Shown one piece after another: positions 26,006-39,636 of a stretch of DNA of 64,000 nt. Source of the stretch: Rhizobiales bacterium 2SD (lineage in GTDB: Bacteria > Pseudomonadota > Alphaproteobacteria > Rhizobiales > Beijerinckiaceae); assembly GCA_005502805.1 (NCBI GenBank), contig SCMY01000001.1:248001-312000 (forward strand), given 5' to 3'. A program made the translations under genes and the position numbers. How positions within the stretch are numbered: the first letter of the stretch is position 1; each line of letters begins with the position of its first letter. The notes beneath the pieces were generated by a model. It made no database searches, was not told the origin of the DNA, and saw only the letters and a list, made by a program, of their open reading frames with translations.

Positions 26006-26781
26006 CGCTCGCGACCCGTGAGGTGCGCTGGGGCGCCGCCGGCAAAATGATCGTCGACGGGGTGACGCTGCAGGCGACGCCGGGCCGGGTGCTCGGCCTG
26101 ATCGGGCCGAACGGCTCGGGCAAGTCGAGCCTGCTGCGCTTGCTCTGCCGCCTGCGCAATGTCGCGAGCGGCGTCGTAACCCTCGACGAGCGCGACATCG
26201 CCGTCGTGCCGCGGCGCGAGCTCGCCCGCCGCCTCGCCTTCGTCGAGCAGCAGGCGACGACCGAAATCCAGCTTTCCGTCTGCGACGTCGTCCGGCTCGG
26301 CCGCACGCCGCATCGTGCCGCGCTCGCCTCCTGGAACGGCGCCGACGAGGCGGCGGTCAACGAGGCGCTGGCGCGGGTCGGGCTCACCGAGCGGCATGAT
26401 CAGCTCTGGCACACGCTCTCAGGGGGAGAGCGCCAGCGCGTCCATATCGCCCGCGCGCTGGCGCAGGAGCCGAGCGAGCTGATCCTCGACGAGCCGACCA
26501 ACCATCTCGACATCCAGCACCAGCTCTCGATTCTCGGCCTGGTCCGCCGTCTCGGCATCACCTGCATCATGGCCCTGCACGACCTCAACCTCGCGGCGAT
26601 GTTCTGCGACGAGATCGCTCTGCTGCACGAGGGCAGGCTGCAGGCGGCGGGGACGCCGGACGAGGTCCTCACCGCCGAGGCGATCCAGCGCATCTTCGGC
26701 GTCGCGGTCGCGATTGGCACGGGAGCGTCGGGACGCCGGCACATCGAATATCTGATCGAAGCCGAGCGGAGGCAGCCATGA
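26002..26781 (+). CDS. ABC importer ATPase, BtuD/FepC family
   Basis: A 259-aa ATPase with Walker A GPNGSGKSS (35-43), Q-loop around FVEQQATTE, signature LSGGERQRVHIARAL, Walker B LILDEPTNHLD and the H-loop LHDLNLA, all typical of the BtuD/FhuC/FepC family. The start ATG overlaps the permease stop (ATGA), and the stop overlaps the methyltransferase start, so translation of the operon is coupled. Confidence 0.93.
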   Translation: MTLATREVRWGAAGKMIVDGVTLQATPGRVLGLIGPNGSGKSSLLRLLCRLRNVASGVVTLDERDIAVVPRRELARRLAFVEQQATTEIQLSVCDVVRLGRTPHRAALASWNGADEAAVNEALARVGLTERHDQLWHTLSGGERQRVHIARALAQEPSELILDEPTNHLDIQHQLSILGLVRRLGITCIMALHDLNLAAMFCDEIALLHEGRLQAAGTPDEVLTAEAIQRIFGVAVAIGTGASGRRHIEYLIEAERRQP

Positions 26782-27434
26782 AACCGGCCGAGGCGCAGAT
26801 AGAGGTTTCCAACTACTGGACGCGGCGCGCTGCGGCTTTCGACGGCGTTGCCTCACATGTTGCGCAGGCTGCGCTCTGGCGCGATGTCCTCTCCGCCGCC
26901 TTCGAAGCGAAGGAGGCGAAGGACGTCGTCGACCTCGGCACCGGCACCGGCGCCTGCGCGCTCATCGCCGCCTCGCTCGGGCATCGCGTGCGGGCCTGCG
27001 ACGGTTCGGAGGGCATGCTCGCCGCAGCACGGCAGGCTGCCACGGCGGCCGGGCTCGACGTTGCCTTCGAGCACGCGCTGATTGCGGACGCCTCATTTGC
27101 CCCGGGCTCCGCCGACATCGTGACTCTGCGCAATGTGCTCTGGACGCTGCCCGACCCGATGGCGGCCCTGCGCAAGGCCTACCTTGTCCTGCGCCCGGGC
27201 GGGCAGGTGCTGGTCTCAGACGGTCTCTGGTCGACCGCCGCGCAATATCGCTCGACCTATCCCGAGACGCTCGCCGCCAGCCTACCGCGCCATGACGGGC
27301 TGACGGAGGATGAAGCGCGCACGATGCTCGCCGACGCGGGCTTCGGCCCGGCGCGGAGCTGGCAGCATCTGTTCCCGGCCTCGCCCTATCCCGGCGACGT
27401 GCCGATGTTCGTGCTGACGGCACGAAAGGGCTAG
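26778..27434 (+). CDS. Class I SAM-dependent methyltransferase
   Basis: A 218-aa UbiE/Methyltransf_11-type enzyme. Motif I reads VVDLGTGTGACALIAASLG (about 53-71), the acidic residue after strand 2 is in ACDGSEGML, and LRKAYLVLRPGGQVLVSDG follows. It is the last gene of the riboswitch operon and overlaps the ATPase stop. Its co-regulation by cobalamin suggests a role linked to the imported compound or to a metallophore; a substrate cannot be read from the sequence. Confidence 0.85.
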   Translation: MKPAEAQIEVSNYWTRRAAAFDGVASHVAQAALWRDVLSAAFEAKEAKDVVDLGTGTGACALIAASLGHRVRACDGSEGMLAAARQAATAAGLDVAFEHALIADASFAPGSADIVTLRNVLWTLPDPMAALRKAYLVLRPGGQVLVSDGLWSTAAQYRSTYPETLAASLPRHDGLTEDEARTMLADAGFGPARSWQHLFPASPYPGDVPMFVLTARKG

Positions 27435-27716
27435 CCGCCGCGCGAGCGCCACGCTGTTCGGTGGTCTCCGGACAAGCCGGCCTTCGGAGAGGTGCGGAGC
27501 TCCGCCACCAGGACGGCGCTCTCGGTTGTTGCCGCGCCGCGCTCTACCTTGGCTGCACGCCGCCCCATGACTATGGCGAGACGGTCCTGGCCGCGTCATT
27601 GCGCGCACCAAGGCCACCTCGCGGTCAGGCGCCGCCCGAGACGCCAAATCCTAACGCAATCTACATCTCTCTCCGCTAGGGCCTTTCGCAGCATCTGGCT
27701 TTGGGGGAAGCGGGTC

Positions 27717-31712
<3,996 letters not shown>

Positions 31713-31889
31713 AGTCTGGAAAATCGTCGGTTTCAAGGTTCCCGAAATCGACCTGGTCATCGAGCACGCCACGAGCGGCGATGTCGAGCCCCAGATGGCC
31801 GGCTGTGAAGCCGACGCTCACAGCGGCGATTTCATTACCGGTGCCGTTCGCGCACGTCCGTCACAAGGACGCAAATCTCGATCGTCAAT

Positions 31890-31919
31890 ATTGACACTAT
31901 CTCAATTATAGGCTACGAC
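31890..31919 (+). promoter_or_regulatory. TetR-regulon operator/promoter 1
   Basis: The operator ATTGACACTATCTCAAT (31890-31906, form ATTGA-N7-TCAAT) contains the -35 box TTGACA (31891-31896). A -10-like TACGAC (31914-31919) follows after 17 nt. The same site occurs at 41154-41170 and, identical base for base on the other strand, at 45109-45125. A repressor here would block the alpha/beta-hydrolase-led operon. Upstream, 31713-31889 has an open frame without start codon or recognisable homology. Confidence 0.8.
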
Positions 31920-31945
31920 CCTTCCAACGACAGAGGGAGGGCACC

Positions 31946-33184
31946 GTGAACGCACCGCAGAACATTCCCCTGGCAGGTCTGCGCGGCGCTCAGTGGAATG
32001 AGGCGGACCTTCCCCATGGCCTGATCGCTTCCGTGCACTCGCTGACCACGGTGGACGGCGCCAATGTGAACGGCTTCCTCTATCGCATGGGCGGCGAGAA
32101 GGCGGTCTGCTGCATCATGCATCCGCGCGAAATCCTCGCGACCCACTATCTCGTCCCGGAACTGCTCAAGGCCGGCGCTGCCGTCTGGGTCCAGGCTTCA
32201 CGCTCGGCCGGCAACGACGTCAGGCTCGAACATGAACTCGCCCTGCTCGATGTCGATGCGGGGACGTCTTTCCTCAAGCAGCGCTATGAGCAGATCGTCC
32301 TGGTCGGCAATTCGGGCGGCGCCGGGCTTTACGCGTACTACACGGAGCAGGCCAACCTGCCGCCGGAGCAGCGCGAGAAGCGGACTCCGGCCGGCCGGCC
32401 CGTGCGCCTGGCCGAAGCGCCGATGATCCGGCCGGACATCGTCGTCATGGTCGCCCCGCATCCGGGGCAAGGCATCCTGCTGATGAACTCGCTCGACCCC
32501 TCGGTCACGGATGAGGGGGACCCGCTGTCGATCGATCCGGCGCTCTTTCCGTTCAGTGCGGCCAACGGCTTCAAGCCCGAGGGGGCGAGCTATTCAGCCG
32601 ATTTCGTCGCGCGCTATCGTGCCGCGCAGCGCAGGCGCGTCGAGACCATCGACGCCAAGGCGCGGGAGATGCTGCGCCTGCGCATGTCCGCCCGCAGGAA
32701 CCTCTCCGACGCCAGCAGCGATGCCGAGAAGCTCACCGCGGGCTGGCAGCATCTCTTCGAGGTGTCGCGTACCGATGCCGACCTGCGCAATTGGGACCTG
32801 AGCCTCGATCCGACCGACAGGCTCGTCGGTTCCCTGTGGGGCACCGATCCGTTCAAGACCAATATGAACGGCGTCGGGTTCGGGCGCGTCTGTACTCCTG
32901 AGAGCTGGCTCTCGACCTGGTCGGGCCTGTCCTCGCGCGCCAGCGTCCTGCGCAGTGCGCCGGCGATCACGCAGCCGACCTTCGTCATCCGCTACACGGC
33001 GGATGCCTGCGTCTTCCCTGACGATCTCAACGCGATCTGGGTCGCGCTCGGCTCCAGCGACAAGGGGATCGCGGTCATCCGCGGCAACCACCATGGCCAG
33101 CCTGTCTTTGCAGGAGAGCCGAGCGGGCAAGCCCTTGCGGGGGAAGCGATCCGCGAGTGGCTCGCGGACAAACTCCTGACCTGA
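31946..33184 (+). CDS. Alpha/beta-hydrolase
   Basis: A 412-aa hydrolase with the nucleophile elbow LVGNSGGAG (Ser123), a late acidic stretch in RYTADACVFPDDL and a His in IRGNHHGQP near the C-terminus, giving a plausible Ser-Asp-His triad. It is larger than most family members because of an insertion, about residues 150-290, that probably forms a cap over the active site. GTG 31946 is supported by GAGGGAGG (31932-31939). It is the first gene after operator 1, so it most likely opens an ester, amide or lactone of the substrate before or after ring attack. No signal peptide is seen. Confidence 0.8.
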   Translation: MNAPQNIPLAGLRGAQWNEADLPHGLIASVHSLTTVDGANVNGFLYRMGGEKAVCCIMHPREILATHYLVPELLKAGAAVWVQASRSAGNDVRLEHELALLDVDAGTSFLKQRYEQIVLVGNSGGAGLYAYYTEQANLPPEQREKRTPAGRPVRLAEAPMIRPDIVVMVAPHPGQGILLMNSLDPSVTDEGDPLSIDPALFPFSAANGFKPEGASYSADFVARYRAAQRRRVETIDAKAREMLRLRMSARRNLSDASSDAEKLTAGWQHLFEVSRTDADLRNWDLSLDPTDRLVGSLWGTDPFKTNMNGVGFGRVCTPESWLSTWSGLSSRASVLRSAPAITQPTFVIRYTADACVFPDDLNAIWVALGSSDKGIAVIRGNHHGQPVFAGEPSGQALAGEAIREWLADKLLT

Positions 33185-33234
33185 GCCCTTCCTCTGACGC
33201 GGCAATTGCGGCCTTAAATTGATGCGGTGTTAAT

Positions 33235-34380
33235 ATGAAGATCAACATCATCGGCGGCGGTCCTTCGGGTCTCTACTTCGCTTATCTCGCCCGCAAGCGC
33301 CTGCGCGACGTCGAGGTTCATGTTCACGAACGCAACGCTCCCGGTGCGACCTTCGGTTTCGGCGTCGTGCTGGCGGGGGCCGGGCTCGCCAAGCTCGCCG
33401 CAGCCGATGCCCCGAGCTTCGAGCGCCTGACGGGAATCACCAAGGCGCTCGGCAACCAGGAGATCATCCTCGACGGCCGGGCCGTCTCGATCGAAGGGCA
33501 GGCCTATGGCGGTGCCGTCGAGCGGCTGCGGCTGCTGACACTGCTGAACGAGCTCTGCGCCGAGGTCGGCGTCACCGTCACGCATCACGACGACATCCGC
33601 GATCCCGCCGCCCTCGACGACGCCGATCTGGTCATCGGCGCAGACGGCGCCAACTCGACCCTGCGGGCGGCGAGTTCGGCCGCTTTCGGTACGCAGGGCA
33701 GCGAATTGTCCAATGCCTTCGCCTGGTACGGGGCGGAACGGCGCCACGACCGGCCGACGCTCAGCTTCCGGAGTGCCGGCGGCGGCGCCTTCTGCGCGCA
33801 TTACTACCCCTACACCAACAGCATGTGCACCTTCGTGATGGAGTGCGACCGCGCCGCCTGGGACGGCTGCGGCTTCGGCGCGATGAGCGATGACGAGCGC
33901 AAGGCCTTCGTCGAGCAGCTCTATCTGAACGACCTGCACGGCCAGCCGCTGATCTCGAACAAGTCGGAATGGCGCAATTTCCAGCCGGTCTGGAACGAGC
34001 GCTGGACCCATGGCCATCGCGTGCTGATTGGGGACGCGGTCAGGCGGGCGCACTTCTCGATCGGCTCTGGCACCCGGATCGCGATGGAGGATTCGATCGC
34101 GCTCGTCAGTGCGCTCGAACAGACGCGCGACATCCCGGCGGCGCTCGCCGCCTATGTCGCCAGCCGCAAGCCCGCCGCGGACATCCTGATCGGCGCCGCC
34201 CGCGAGAGCTACACCTGGTACGAGGACATGGGCCGGCACATGGCGGCGGCCAAGGGCCCCTACGACTTCGCCTATGGCTATCTGACCCGCACCAGCCGCG
34301 TCGACGCGGCCAGGGTCGCCGCCGACTACCCGAACTTCATGACGGCTTGCGCCGCCGAGGCCGGAGGATCCGCGCGATGA
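33235..34380 (+). CDS. FAD-dependent aryl-CoA-type monooxygenase
   Basis: A 381-aa group-A flavoprotein hydroxylase beginning KINIIGGGPSGLYFAYLARK, with the middle motif DADLVIGADGANSTLR and the late FAD motif VLIGDAVRRAHFSIGSGTRIAMEDSIAL. The S-I-G-S-G-T segment and short N-terminus are characteristic of the salicylyl-CoA 5-hydroxylase / 2-aminobenzoyl-CoA monooxygenase subgroup, which act on CoA thioesters. That fits the aryl-acid ligase and thioesterase in the same regulon. The stop overlaps the thioesterase start (ATGA). Confidence 0.85.
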   Translation: MKINIIGGGPSGLYFAYLARKRLRDVEVHVHERNAPGATFGFGVVLAGAGLAKLAAADAPSFERLTGITKALGNQEIILDGRAVSIEGQAYGGAVERLRLLTLLNELCAEVGVTVTHHDDIRDPAALDDADLVIGADGANSTLRAASSAAFGTQGSELSNAFAWYGAERRHDRPTLSFRSAGGGAFCAHYYPYTNSMCTFVMECDRAAWDGCGFGAMSDDERKAFVEQLYLNDLHGQPLISNKSEWRNFQPVWNERWTHGHRVLIGDAVRRAHFSIGSGTRIAMEDSIALVSALEQTRDIPAALAAYVASRKPAADILIGAARESYTWYEDMGRHMAAAKGPYDFAYGYLTRTSRVDAARVAADYPNFMTACAAEAGGSAR

Positions 34381-34886
34381 CGATGCCCTATGCCTTCTTC
34401 CCGGCGACCGAGGAGATCATCTCCGACGAGCCCCTGGTGATCCGCCGCGTCGTCCGCTGGGGCGACTGCGACCCGGCCGGCATCGCCTATCCGCCGCGCT
34501 TTCTCGACTATGTCGTATCGGCGCACGAGGCCTTCATCAGCCTGATGCTCGGCGGCCCGATCCATACGATGAAGGAGGCGGCCGGCGTCGATTTCCCCGT
34601 CCGCGGCGTCGAGATCGATTTCCGCAGCCGCCTGCCGCTCGACAGCCAGTTCGAGATGGCGGTGAAGCTCGGCGAGATCCGCGAGCGCACCTTCGACCTG
34701 CACATCACCGCAAGGGTCGTCGTCGCGGAGGGCAAGCGCCAGGGGCCGGTGGCCTTCGTCGCCCGCATTTCCCCGATCACCATCGACCGCGCCAGCAAGG
34801 CCGGCGTGCCGCTGCCGCAGGCGCTGCGGTCGAGGCTCGAAGCCTATGCAGCCGCGCATCCCCACAAGCCGGAGGACAAGCCGTGA
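34377..34886 (+). CDS. Acyl-CoA thioesterase (4HBT-like hot-dog fold)
   Basis: A 169-aa hot-dog thioesterase. VRWGDCDPAGIAYPPRFLDYVVSAHEAF is the 4-hydroxybenzoyl-CoA thioesterase signature, with the Asp in DCDPAGI where the catalytic acid lies. It probably frees the hydroxylated aryl acid from CoA after the monooxygenase step. GGAGG lies 9 nt before ATG 34377. It overlaps both neighbours by 4 nt, which indicates coupled translation. Confidence 0.87.
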   Translation: MTMPYAFFPATEEIISDEPLVIRRVVRWGDCDPAGIAYPPRFLDYVVSAHEAFISLMLGGPIHTMKEAAGVDFPVRGVEIDFRSRLPLDSQFEMAVKLGEIRERTFDLHITARVVVAEGKRQGPVAFVARISPITIDRASKAGVPLPQALRSRLEAYAAAHPHKPEDKP

Positions 34887-35644
34887 AGACCTACCGTATC
34901 GGACAGATCGTCCCGAGCTCGAACATCACGATGGAGACCGAGATCCCGGCGATGCTGCGCGCGCGGGAGACGATCCGGCCGGAGCGCTTCACCTTCCATT
35001 CCAGCCGCATGCGGATGAAGAAGGTCACGGCGGAGGAACTCGCAGCCATGGACCGCGACAGCCTGCGCTGCGCCCGCGAGCTCGCCGACGCCGATGTCGA
35101 TGTCATGGGTTATGCCTGTCTCGTCGCGATCATGAGCCAGGGCCTGGGCTATCACTGCGTCTCGAAGACGAACCTCGAGGGCGCGATCGCAGAGGAAGGC
35201 AAGGCCATTCCGGTCGTCTCCTCTGCCGGCGCCCTGGTCGACGGCCTGAAGGAGATGGGCGCCAGGCGCGTCAGCCTGCTGATGCCCTACATGAAGCCGC
35301 TGGCCGCGAAAGTGACGGCCTATATCGAGAACGAAGGCTTCACGGTCCAGGACAGCCTGGCGCTGGAGATCGAAGACAACCTCGCCGTCGCCGCGCGCGA
35401 CCCCAGGGCCCTGATCGAGGACGTCAAGCGCCTCGATACGCGCGGCGTCGACGTCGTCGTGCTCTCGGCCTGCGTCCAGATGCCCTCGCTCGCGGCGCTG
35501 GCACCGGTCGAGGCGGCTCTCGGCATCCCCGTCACCTCGGCCGCCGCCTGCACCGTCCGGGCGATGCTGAAATCCGTCGCTCTCGAGCCGGTTTCGCCCG
35601 GCGCCGGGGCTGCGCTCGCACCGGGATCGGCCATCGCCGCCTGA
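34883..35644 (+). CDS. maiA: Maleate cis-trans isomerase
   Basis: A 253-aa Asp/Glu-racemase-fold protein. The N-terminus YRIGQIVPSSNITMETEIPA and FTFHSSRMRMKKVT are close to known maleate isomerases as I remember them. Both catalytic cysteines are present, in GYACLVAIMSQG (Cys79 region) and LSACVQMPS (near Cys195). It converts maleate to fumarate, feeding the TCA cycle, so the pathway of this regulon should produce maleate or a maleyl compound. It contrasts with the Cys-less family member at 11950-12687. Confidence 0.9.
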   Translation: MKTYRIGQIVPSSNITMETEIPAMLRARETIRPERFTFHSSRMRMKKVTAEELAAMDRDSLRCARELADADVDVMGYACLVAIMSQGLGYHCVSKTNLEGAIAEEGKAIPVVSSAGALVDGLKEMGARRVSLLMPYMKPLAAKVTAYIENEGFTVQDSLALEIEDNLAVAARDPRALIEDVKRLDTRGVDVVVLSACVQMPSLAALAPVEAALGIPVTSAAACTVRAMLKSVALEPVSPGAGAALAPGSAIAA

Positions 35645-35701
35645 AGTCTGCAAGCCGCGGGAATGCGGCGGAAAACCAAGAACACCATGGGGAGAAACAA
35701 A

Positions 35702-36841
35702 ATGTCCAAACTGCTGGCCGCCGGCCTCCTGGCACTGACCGCGAGCGTCTCGACCGCCGCCCTCGCCGAGCCCGTCAAGGTGGGGATGATCACGACCTTG
35801 TCCGGCGGTCTCGCCGGGCTCGGCATCGAGGTGAGGGACGGCTTCCTGCTGGCGCTCAAGCAATCCGGCAACAAGGACGTCCAGCTCGTCATCGAGGACG
35901 ACAATGGCGAGCCGGCGCGCGCCGTCCAGCTCGCCGAGAAGGTGATCAAGGCCGACAAGGTCGATGTGCTGACCGGCATCCTCTATTCCAACCTCGCCAT
36001 GGCGGTCGTGCCCGGCGTCGTCGCCCAGAAGAAGTTCTATCTGTCGCCGAATGCCGGCCCGTCACCGCTGGCGGGAGCGAAGTGCAGCCCGTTCTACTTC
36101 AACGTCTCCTGGCAGAACGACGCGATGCACGAGGCCATGGGCAACCATGCCAATGAAGCCGGCTACAAGAAGATGTTCATCCTCGCACCGAACTACCCGG
36201 CTGGCACGGATGCTCTCAGGGGCTTCAAGCGCTTCTACAAGGGCGAGCTGGCCGGCGAGCTCTACACCAAGCTCGGGCAGACCGATTATGCGGCGGAGAT
36301 CGCGCAGATCCGGGCGTCGGGCGCCGATGCCGTCTACTTCTTCCTGCCGGGCGATATGAGCATCGCCTTCATGAAGCAATACAAGCAGGCGGGAGTGACG
36401 ATTCCAGTCACCGGCCCGGGCTTCTCGCTCGACCAGGACGTGCTCGGCGCCATGGGCGACATTGCGCTGGGCGTGAAGAACACCTCGCAATGGTCCGAAG
36501 ACCTCGACAACCCCGCCAACAAGACCTTCGTCGACGGGTTCCGAGCGGAGTACAAGCGCCGGCCGTCGATCTATGCGAGCCAGGGCTACGACACCGCCAA
36601 CCTGCTGCTCTCGGCCGTCGCGAAGGCGAGCGTGAAGGATGGCGCCGCCTTCCGCGCCGCCCTGGAAGCGGCCGATTTCAAGTCGGTCCGGGGCAGCTTC
36701 CGTTTCGGCGTAAACCACCACCCGATCCAGGATGTCTATGTCCGCGAAGTGGTCAAGGTCGACGGCGCGCGGACCAACAAGCTCGTCGGCAAGACCTTCA
36801 CCGCTCACCAGGACGCCTACGTCAAAGACTGCAAGATGTGA
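35702..36841 (+). CDS. ABC importer substrate-binding protein, Liv type
   Basis: A 379-aa periplasmic type-I binding protein. The Sec signal is MSKLLAAGLLALTASVSTAALA, cleaved before EPVKVGMITTLSGGLAGLG, the classic LivJ-like mature start. GGGGAGA lies about 7 nt upstream of ATG 35702. Within this regulon it is expected to bind an aromatic carboxylate rather than leucine; many Liv-type systems in soil bacteria do so. It starts the importer block; 36842-36990 separates it from the permease and shows no gene. Confidence 0.92.
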   Translation: MSKLLAAGLLALTASVSTAALAEPVKVGMITTLSGGLAGLGIEVRDGFLLALKQSGNKDVQLVIEDDNGEPARAVQLAEKVIKADKVDVLTGILYSNLAMAVVPGVVAQKKFYLSPNAGPSPLAGAKCSPFYFNVSWQNDAMHEAMGNHANEAGYKKMFILAPNYPAGTDALRGFKRFYKGELAGELYTKLGQTDYAAEIAQIRASGADAVYFFLPGDMSIAFMKQYKQAGVTIPVTGPGFSLDQDVLGAMGDIALGVKNTSQWSEDLDNPANKTFVDGFRAEYKRRPSIYASQGYDTANLLLSAVAKASVKDGAAFRAALEAADFKSVRGSFRFGVNHHPIQDVYVREVVKVDGARTNKLVGKTFTAHQDAYVKDCKM

Positions 36842-36990
36842 CGCAAGCCCCGCCGAGGGCTCAAGCATTCGCTGGTCCGGCCTCGTCCTGAGACGAAGGC
36901 CGGCACCTGCCACGCGCGTGCCGCGTAGCCGACGAAAGCAAGCGTCCCTCTAGACAGCAACCCTCTGGTCTTTTTGTAGAAAGGCCCGTC

Positions 36991-37911
36991 GTGTCCAGCG
37001 CACTTCTCGTCGAACAGATTCTGAACGGCCTCCAATTCGGTGTCATGCTCTTTCTCATGGCGGCCGGGCTGACCCTGGTGTTCGGGGTCATGGGGCTGAT
37101 CAATCTCGCCCATGGCTCGCTCTACATGATCGGGGCCTTCGCTTGCGCCGCGGTCGCGGCCGCGACCGGCTCCTTCTGGCTCGGCCTCGTCGCCAGCCTC
37201 GCAGCCGCTGCGGCGGCGGGCACCCTGGTCGAGGTCCTGGTGATCCGGCGGCTCTACGGCCGCGACCATCTCGACCAGGTGCTCGCGACCTTCGCGCTGA
37301 TCCTGATCTTCTCCGAGGCGACGCGCTGGCTGTTCGGCTCGGTCCCGCTTTATCTCAATGCGCCGCCCATCCTGTCCGGCTCGATCGCCCTGCCGGGCGG
37401 CGGGCAGTACCCAGTCTATCGCCTGGCGATCATCCTCGTCGGCATCGCCGTGGCGCTCGGGCTCTGGCTCCTGATCTCGAAGACGCGGCTCGGCATGCGC
37501 ATCCGCGCCGGCGAGAACGACCGCGAGATGATCGGCGCGCTCGGCATCGACATCAACCGCCTCTACACGATCGTCTTCGCGCTCGGGGCGGCGCTCGCCG
37601 GCCTTGCCGGTGCGATGATCGGCGCCTTGCAATCGGTCCGGGTCGGCATGGGCGAACCGGTGCTGATCCTGGCCTTCGTCGTCATCGTCATCGGCGGCAT
37701 CGGCTCGATCGAAGGCGCCCTGGTCGGCGCGCTCATCGTCGGCGTCGTCGACACGCTCGGCCGCATTCTCCTGCCCCAGCTGTTCGGCGCCGTTCTCGGA
37801 CCGGCTCAGGGCGCGCTGGTCGGCGGAGCCGTCGCGGCGATGCTGATCTATGTGGTGATGGCGCTGGTGCTCGCCTTCAAGCCGCGCGGCCTGTTCACGG
37901 GGAGCGCATGA
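36991..37911 (+). CDS. ABC importer permease, LivH type
   Basis: A 306-aa permease with about eight membrane helices, the start LLVEQILNGLQFGVMLFLMAAGL, the LGMRIRAGENDREMIGALGI loop and the closing GLFTGSA, typical of LivH. It starts with GTG 36991 behind AGAAAGG, and its stop overlaps the LivM-type start (ATGA). Confidence 0.92.
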   Translation: MSSALLVEQILNGLQFGVMLFLMAAGLTLVFGVMGLINLAHGSLYMIGAFACAAVAAATGSFWLGLVASLAAAAAAGTLVEVLVIRRLYGRDHLDQVLATFALILIFSEATRWLFGSVPLYLNAPPILSGSIALPGGGQYPVYRLAIILVGIAVALGLWLLISKTRLGMRIRAGENDREMIGALGIDINRLYTIVFALGAALAGLAGAMIGALQSVRVGMGEPVLILAFVVIVIGGIGSIEGALVGALIVGVVDTLGRILLPQLFGAVLGPAQGALVGGAVAAMLIYVVMALVLAFKPRGLFTGSA

Positions 37912-38894
37912 TCATGAGCCGGGAGCTTCTTCTCAACACCGTTCTGGCGCTTCTCCTGCTGGCGCTGCCTTTCGGCGCCTTCGCGCTGGACGAGCCGTTC
38001 TACATCGATCTCGCGACGCGGATGGTCGTGCTCGGCCTCGCAGCCACCGGTCTCAACCTGGCGCTTGGCGTCGGCGGGCTGGTGTCGTTCGGCCACGCCG
38101 CCTTCTTCGGCGTCGGCGGTTATGTCGCCGGCGTCATGGCGACCCATGCCTTCAACGCGGAGCCGATCTTCGCCGCGCCCTTCACATTGTCCGCCACCGA
38201 CCTCATGCCGGTGATCTGGATCGCGGCGATGGGCCTCGCCGCGCTCGTCGCCTTGCCGATCGGCGCGATCAGCCTGCGCACCAGCGGCGTCTATTTCATC
38301 ATGATCACCTTGGCCTTCGCCCAGATGGTCTATTATTTCGCGATCTCCTGGCCGGCCTATGGCGGCGAGGACGGGCTCGCGCTGTCGGTGCGCAACGCGC
38401 TGCCGGGCTTCGATACAGCGGATTCGCTGACCTTCTTCCTGATCTGCTACGCCATGCTGATGGCGGGGCTCGCGGCCTTCACCATCCTGCGCAACTCGCG
38501 CTTCGGCACGGCGCTCGAAGCCGCCCGGCAGAACGAGATCCGGCTCGCCGCGGTTGGCGTGGCGCCTTTCCGCGTGCGGCGGGCCGCCTTCGTCCTGTCG
38601 GCCGCCCTCACCGGCCTGGCCGGCGCGCTCTATGCCGAGCTCAACAAGTTCGTCAGCCCCTCCATGCTGTCCTGGCACATGTCGGGCATCCTGATCGTGC
38701 TGGTGATCCTTGGCGGCGTCGGCCGGCTATTCGGTCCGGTCGCCGGCGCGATGCTCTATGTCTTCCTCGAATTCGTCCTCGGTGGGTTGACCGAGCGCTG
38801 GCAGCTCTTTCTCGGCCTGATCCTGCTCGGCGTCGTGCTGTTCGCGCGCGGCGGGCTCGTCGGCCTGCTGGCCGGGAAGCCCCGTCATGGCTGA
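37908..38894 (+). CDS. ABC importer permease, LivM type
   Basis: A 328-aa permease. LALGVGGLVSFGHAAFFGVGGYVAG is the conserved LivM segment, and RFGTALEAARQNEIRLAAVGV is the ATPase-docking loop. ATG 37908 overlaps the LivH-type stop; a second Met two codons on is possible. The frame stays open far upstream, but that part reads inside the other permease gene. The stop lies 8 nt inside the next ATPase gene. Confidence 0.92.
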   Translation: MIMSRELLLNTVLALLLLALPFGAFALDEPFYIDLATRMVVLGLAATGLNLALGVGGLVSFGHAAFFGVGGYVAGVMATHAFNAEPIFAAPFTLSATDLMPVIWIAAMGLAALVALPIGAISLRTSGVYFIMITLAFAQMVYYFAISWPAYGGEDGLALSVRNALPGFDTADSLTFFLICYAMLMAGLAAFTILRNSRFGTALEAARQNEIRLAAVGVAPFRVRRAAFVLSAALTGLAGALYAELNKFVSPSMLSWHMSGILIVLVILGGVGRLFGPVAGAMLYVFLEFVLGGLTERWQLFLGLILLGVVLFARGGLVGLLAGKPRHG

Positions 38895-39636
38895 GCCGCT
38901 GCTCCAGATCCGCAATCTCAAGAAGAGCTTCGGTGCCTTGAGAGCGACGAACGACGTCAGCATCGACCTCAGGCCTGGCGAGGTCCATGCCCTGATCGGC
39001 CCCAATGGCGCCGGCAAGAGCACCCTGATGCACCTCATCTCCGGCTTCCTGAAGCCGGACGCCGGCGAGATCCTCTTCGACGGACAGGACATCACCGGGA
39101 TCGACATGCCCGGGCGCGCCCGCCTCGGGCTCGGGCGCACCTTCCAGATCTCCTCGCTCGCCCCGGATTTCTCGGCGCTGCGCAATGTGATGCTCGCGGT
39201 CCAGGCACGGCAAGGCTCGAGCTTCCGCTTCATCCGCCCCGTGCGCAGTGACCCTTCGCTGATCGAGCCCGCCATGGCAGCGCTCGAACGGACCGGGCTC
39301 GGCGCGCGTGCACAGATCCCGGCCGCCGAGCTCTCGCATGGCGAGCGGCGCCAGCTCGAGATCGCGATCGCCCTGGCGCTCGGCGCGAAGGCCTTTCTCT
39401 TCGACGAACCCATGGCCGGCATGGGGCCGGAGAGTTCGAAGACGCTCACGACCTTTCTCGACCGGCTCAGACGGGAAGCCCCGGTCCTGCTGATCGAGCA
39501 CGACATGGACGCCGTGTTCGCGCTGGCCGACCGGATATCGGTGCTCGTCTATGGCAGCGTCATCGCCACGGGGACGGTCGAGGAGATCCGCCGCAACGCG
39601 GATGTGCGCAGCGCCTATCTGGGAGATATGCCATGA
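38887..39636 (+). CDS. ABC importer ATPase, LivG type
   Basis: A 249-aa ATPase with Walker A GPNGAGKST, FGALRATNDVSIDLRPGEVHALIG before it, Q-loop GRTFQIS, signature LSHGERRQLEIAIAL and Walker B AFLFDEPMAGMG. The C-terminal AYLGDMP is typical of LivG. The signature reads LSHGE as in other LivG proteins. It overlaps LivM by 8 nt and LivF by 4 nt. Confidence 0.93.
   Translation: MAEPLLQIRNLKKSFGALRATNDVSIDLRPGEVHALIGPNGAGKSTLMHLISGFLKPDAGEILFDGQDITGIDMPGRARLGLGRTFQISSLAPDFSALRNVMLAVQARQGSSFRFIRPVRSDPSLIEPAMAALERTGLGARAQIPAAELSHGERRQLEIAIALALGAKAFLFDEPMAGMGPESSKTLTTFLDRLRREAPVLLIEHDMDAVFALADRISVLVYGSVIATGTVEEIRRNADVRSAYLGDMP

Noticed and set aside
31713..31889. Open plus-strand frame before operator 1 (starts EVWKIVGFKVPEIDLVIEHA in frame)
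   Set aside because: It looks protein-like but has no start codon or recognisable family and runs into the operator; at most a decayed fragment.
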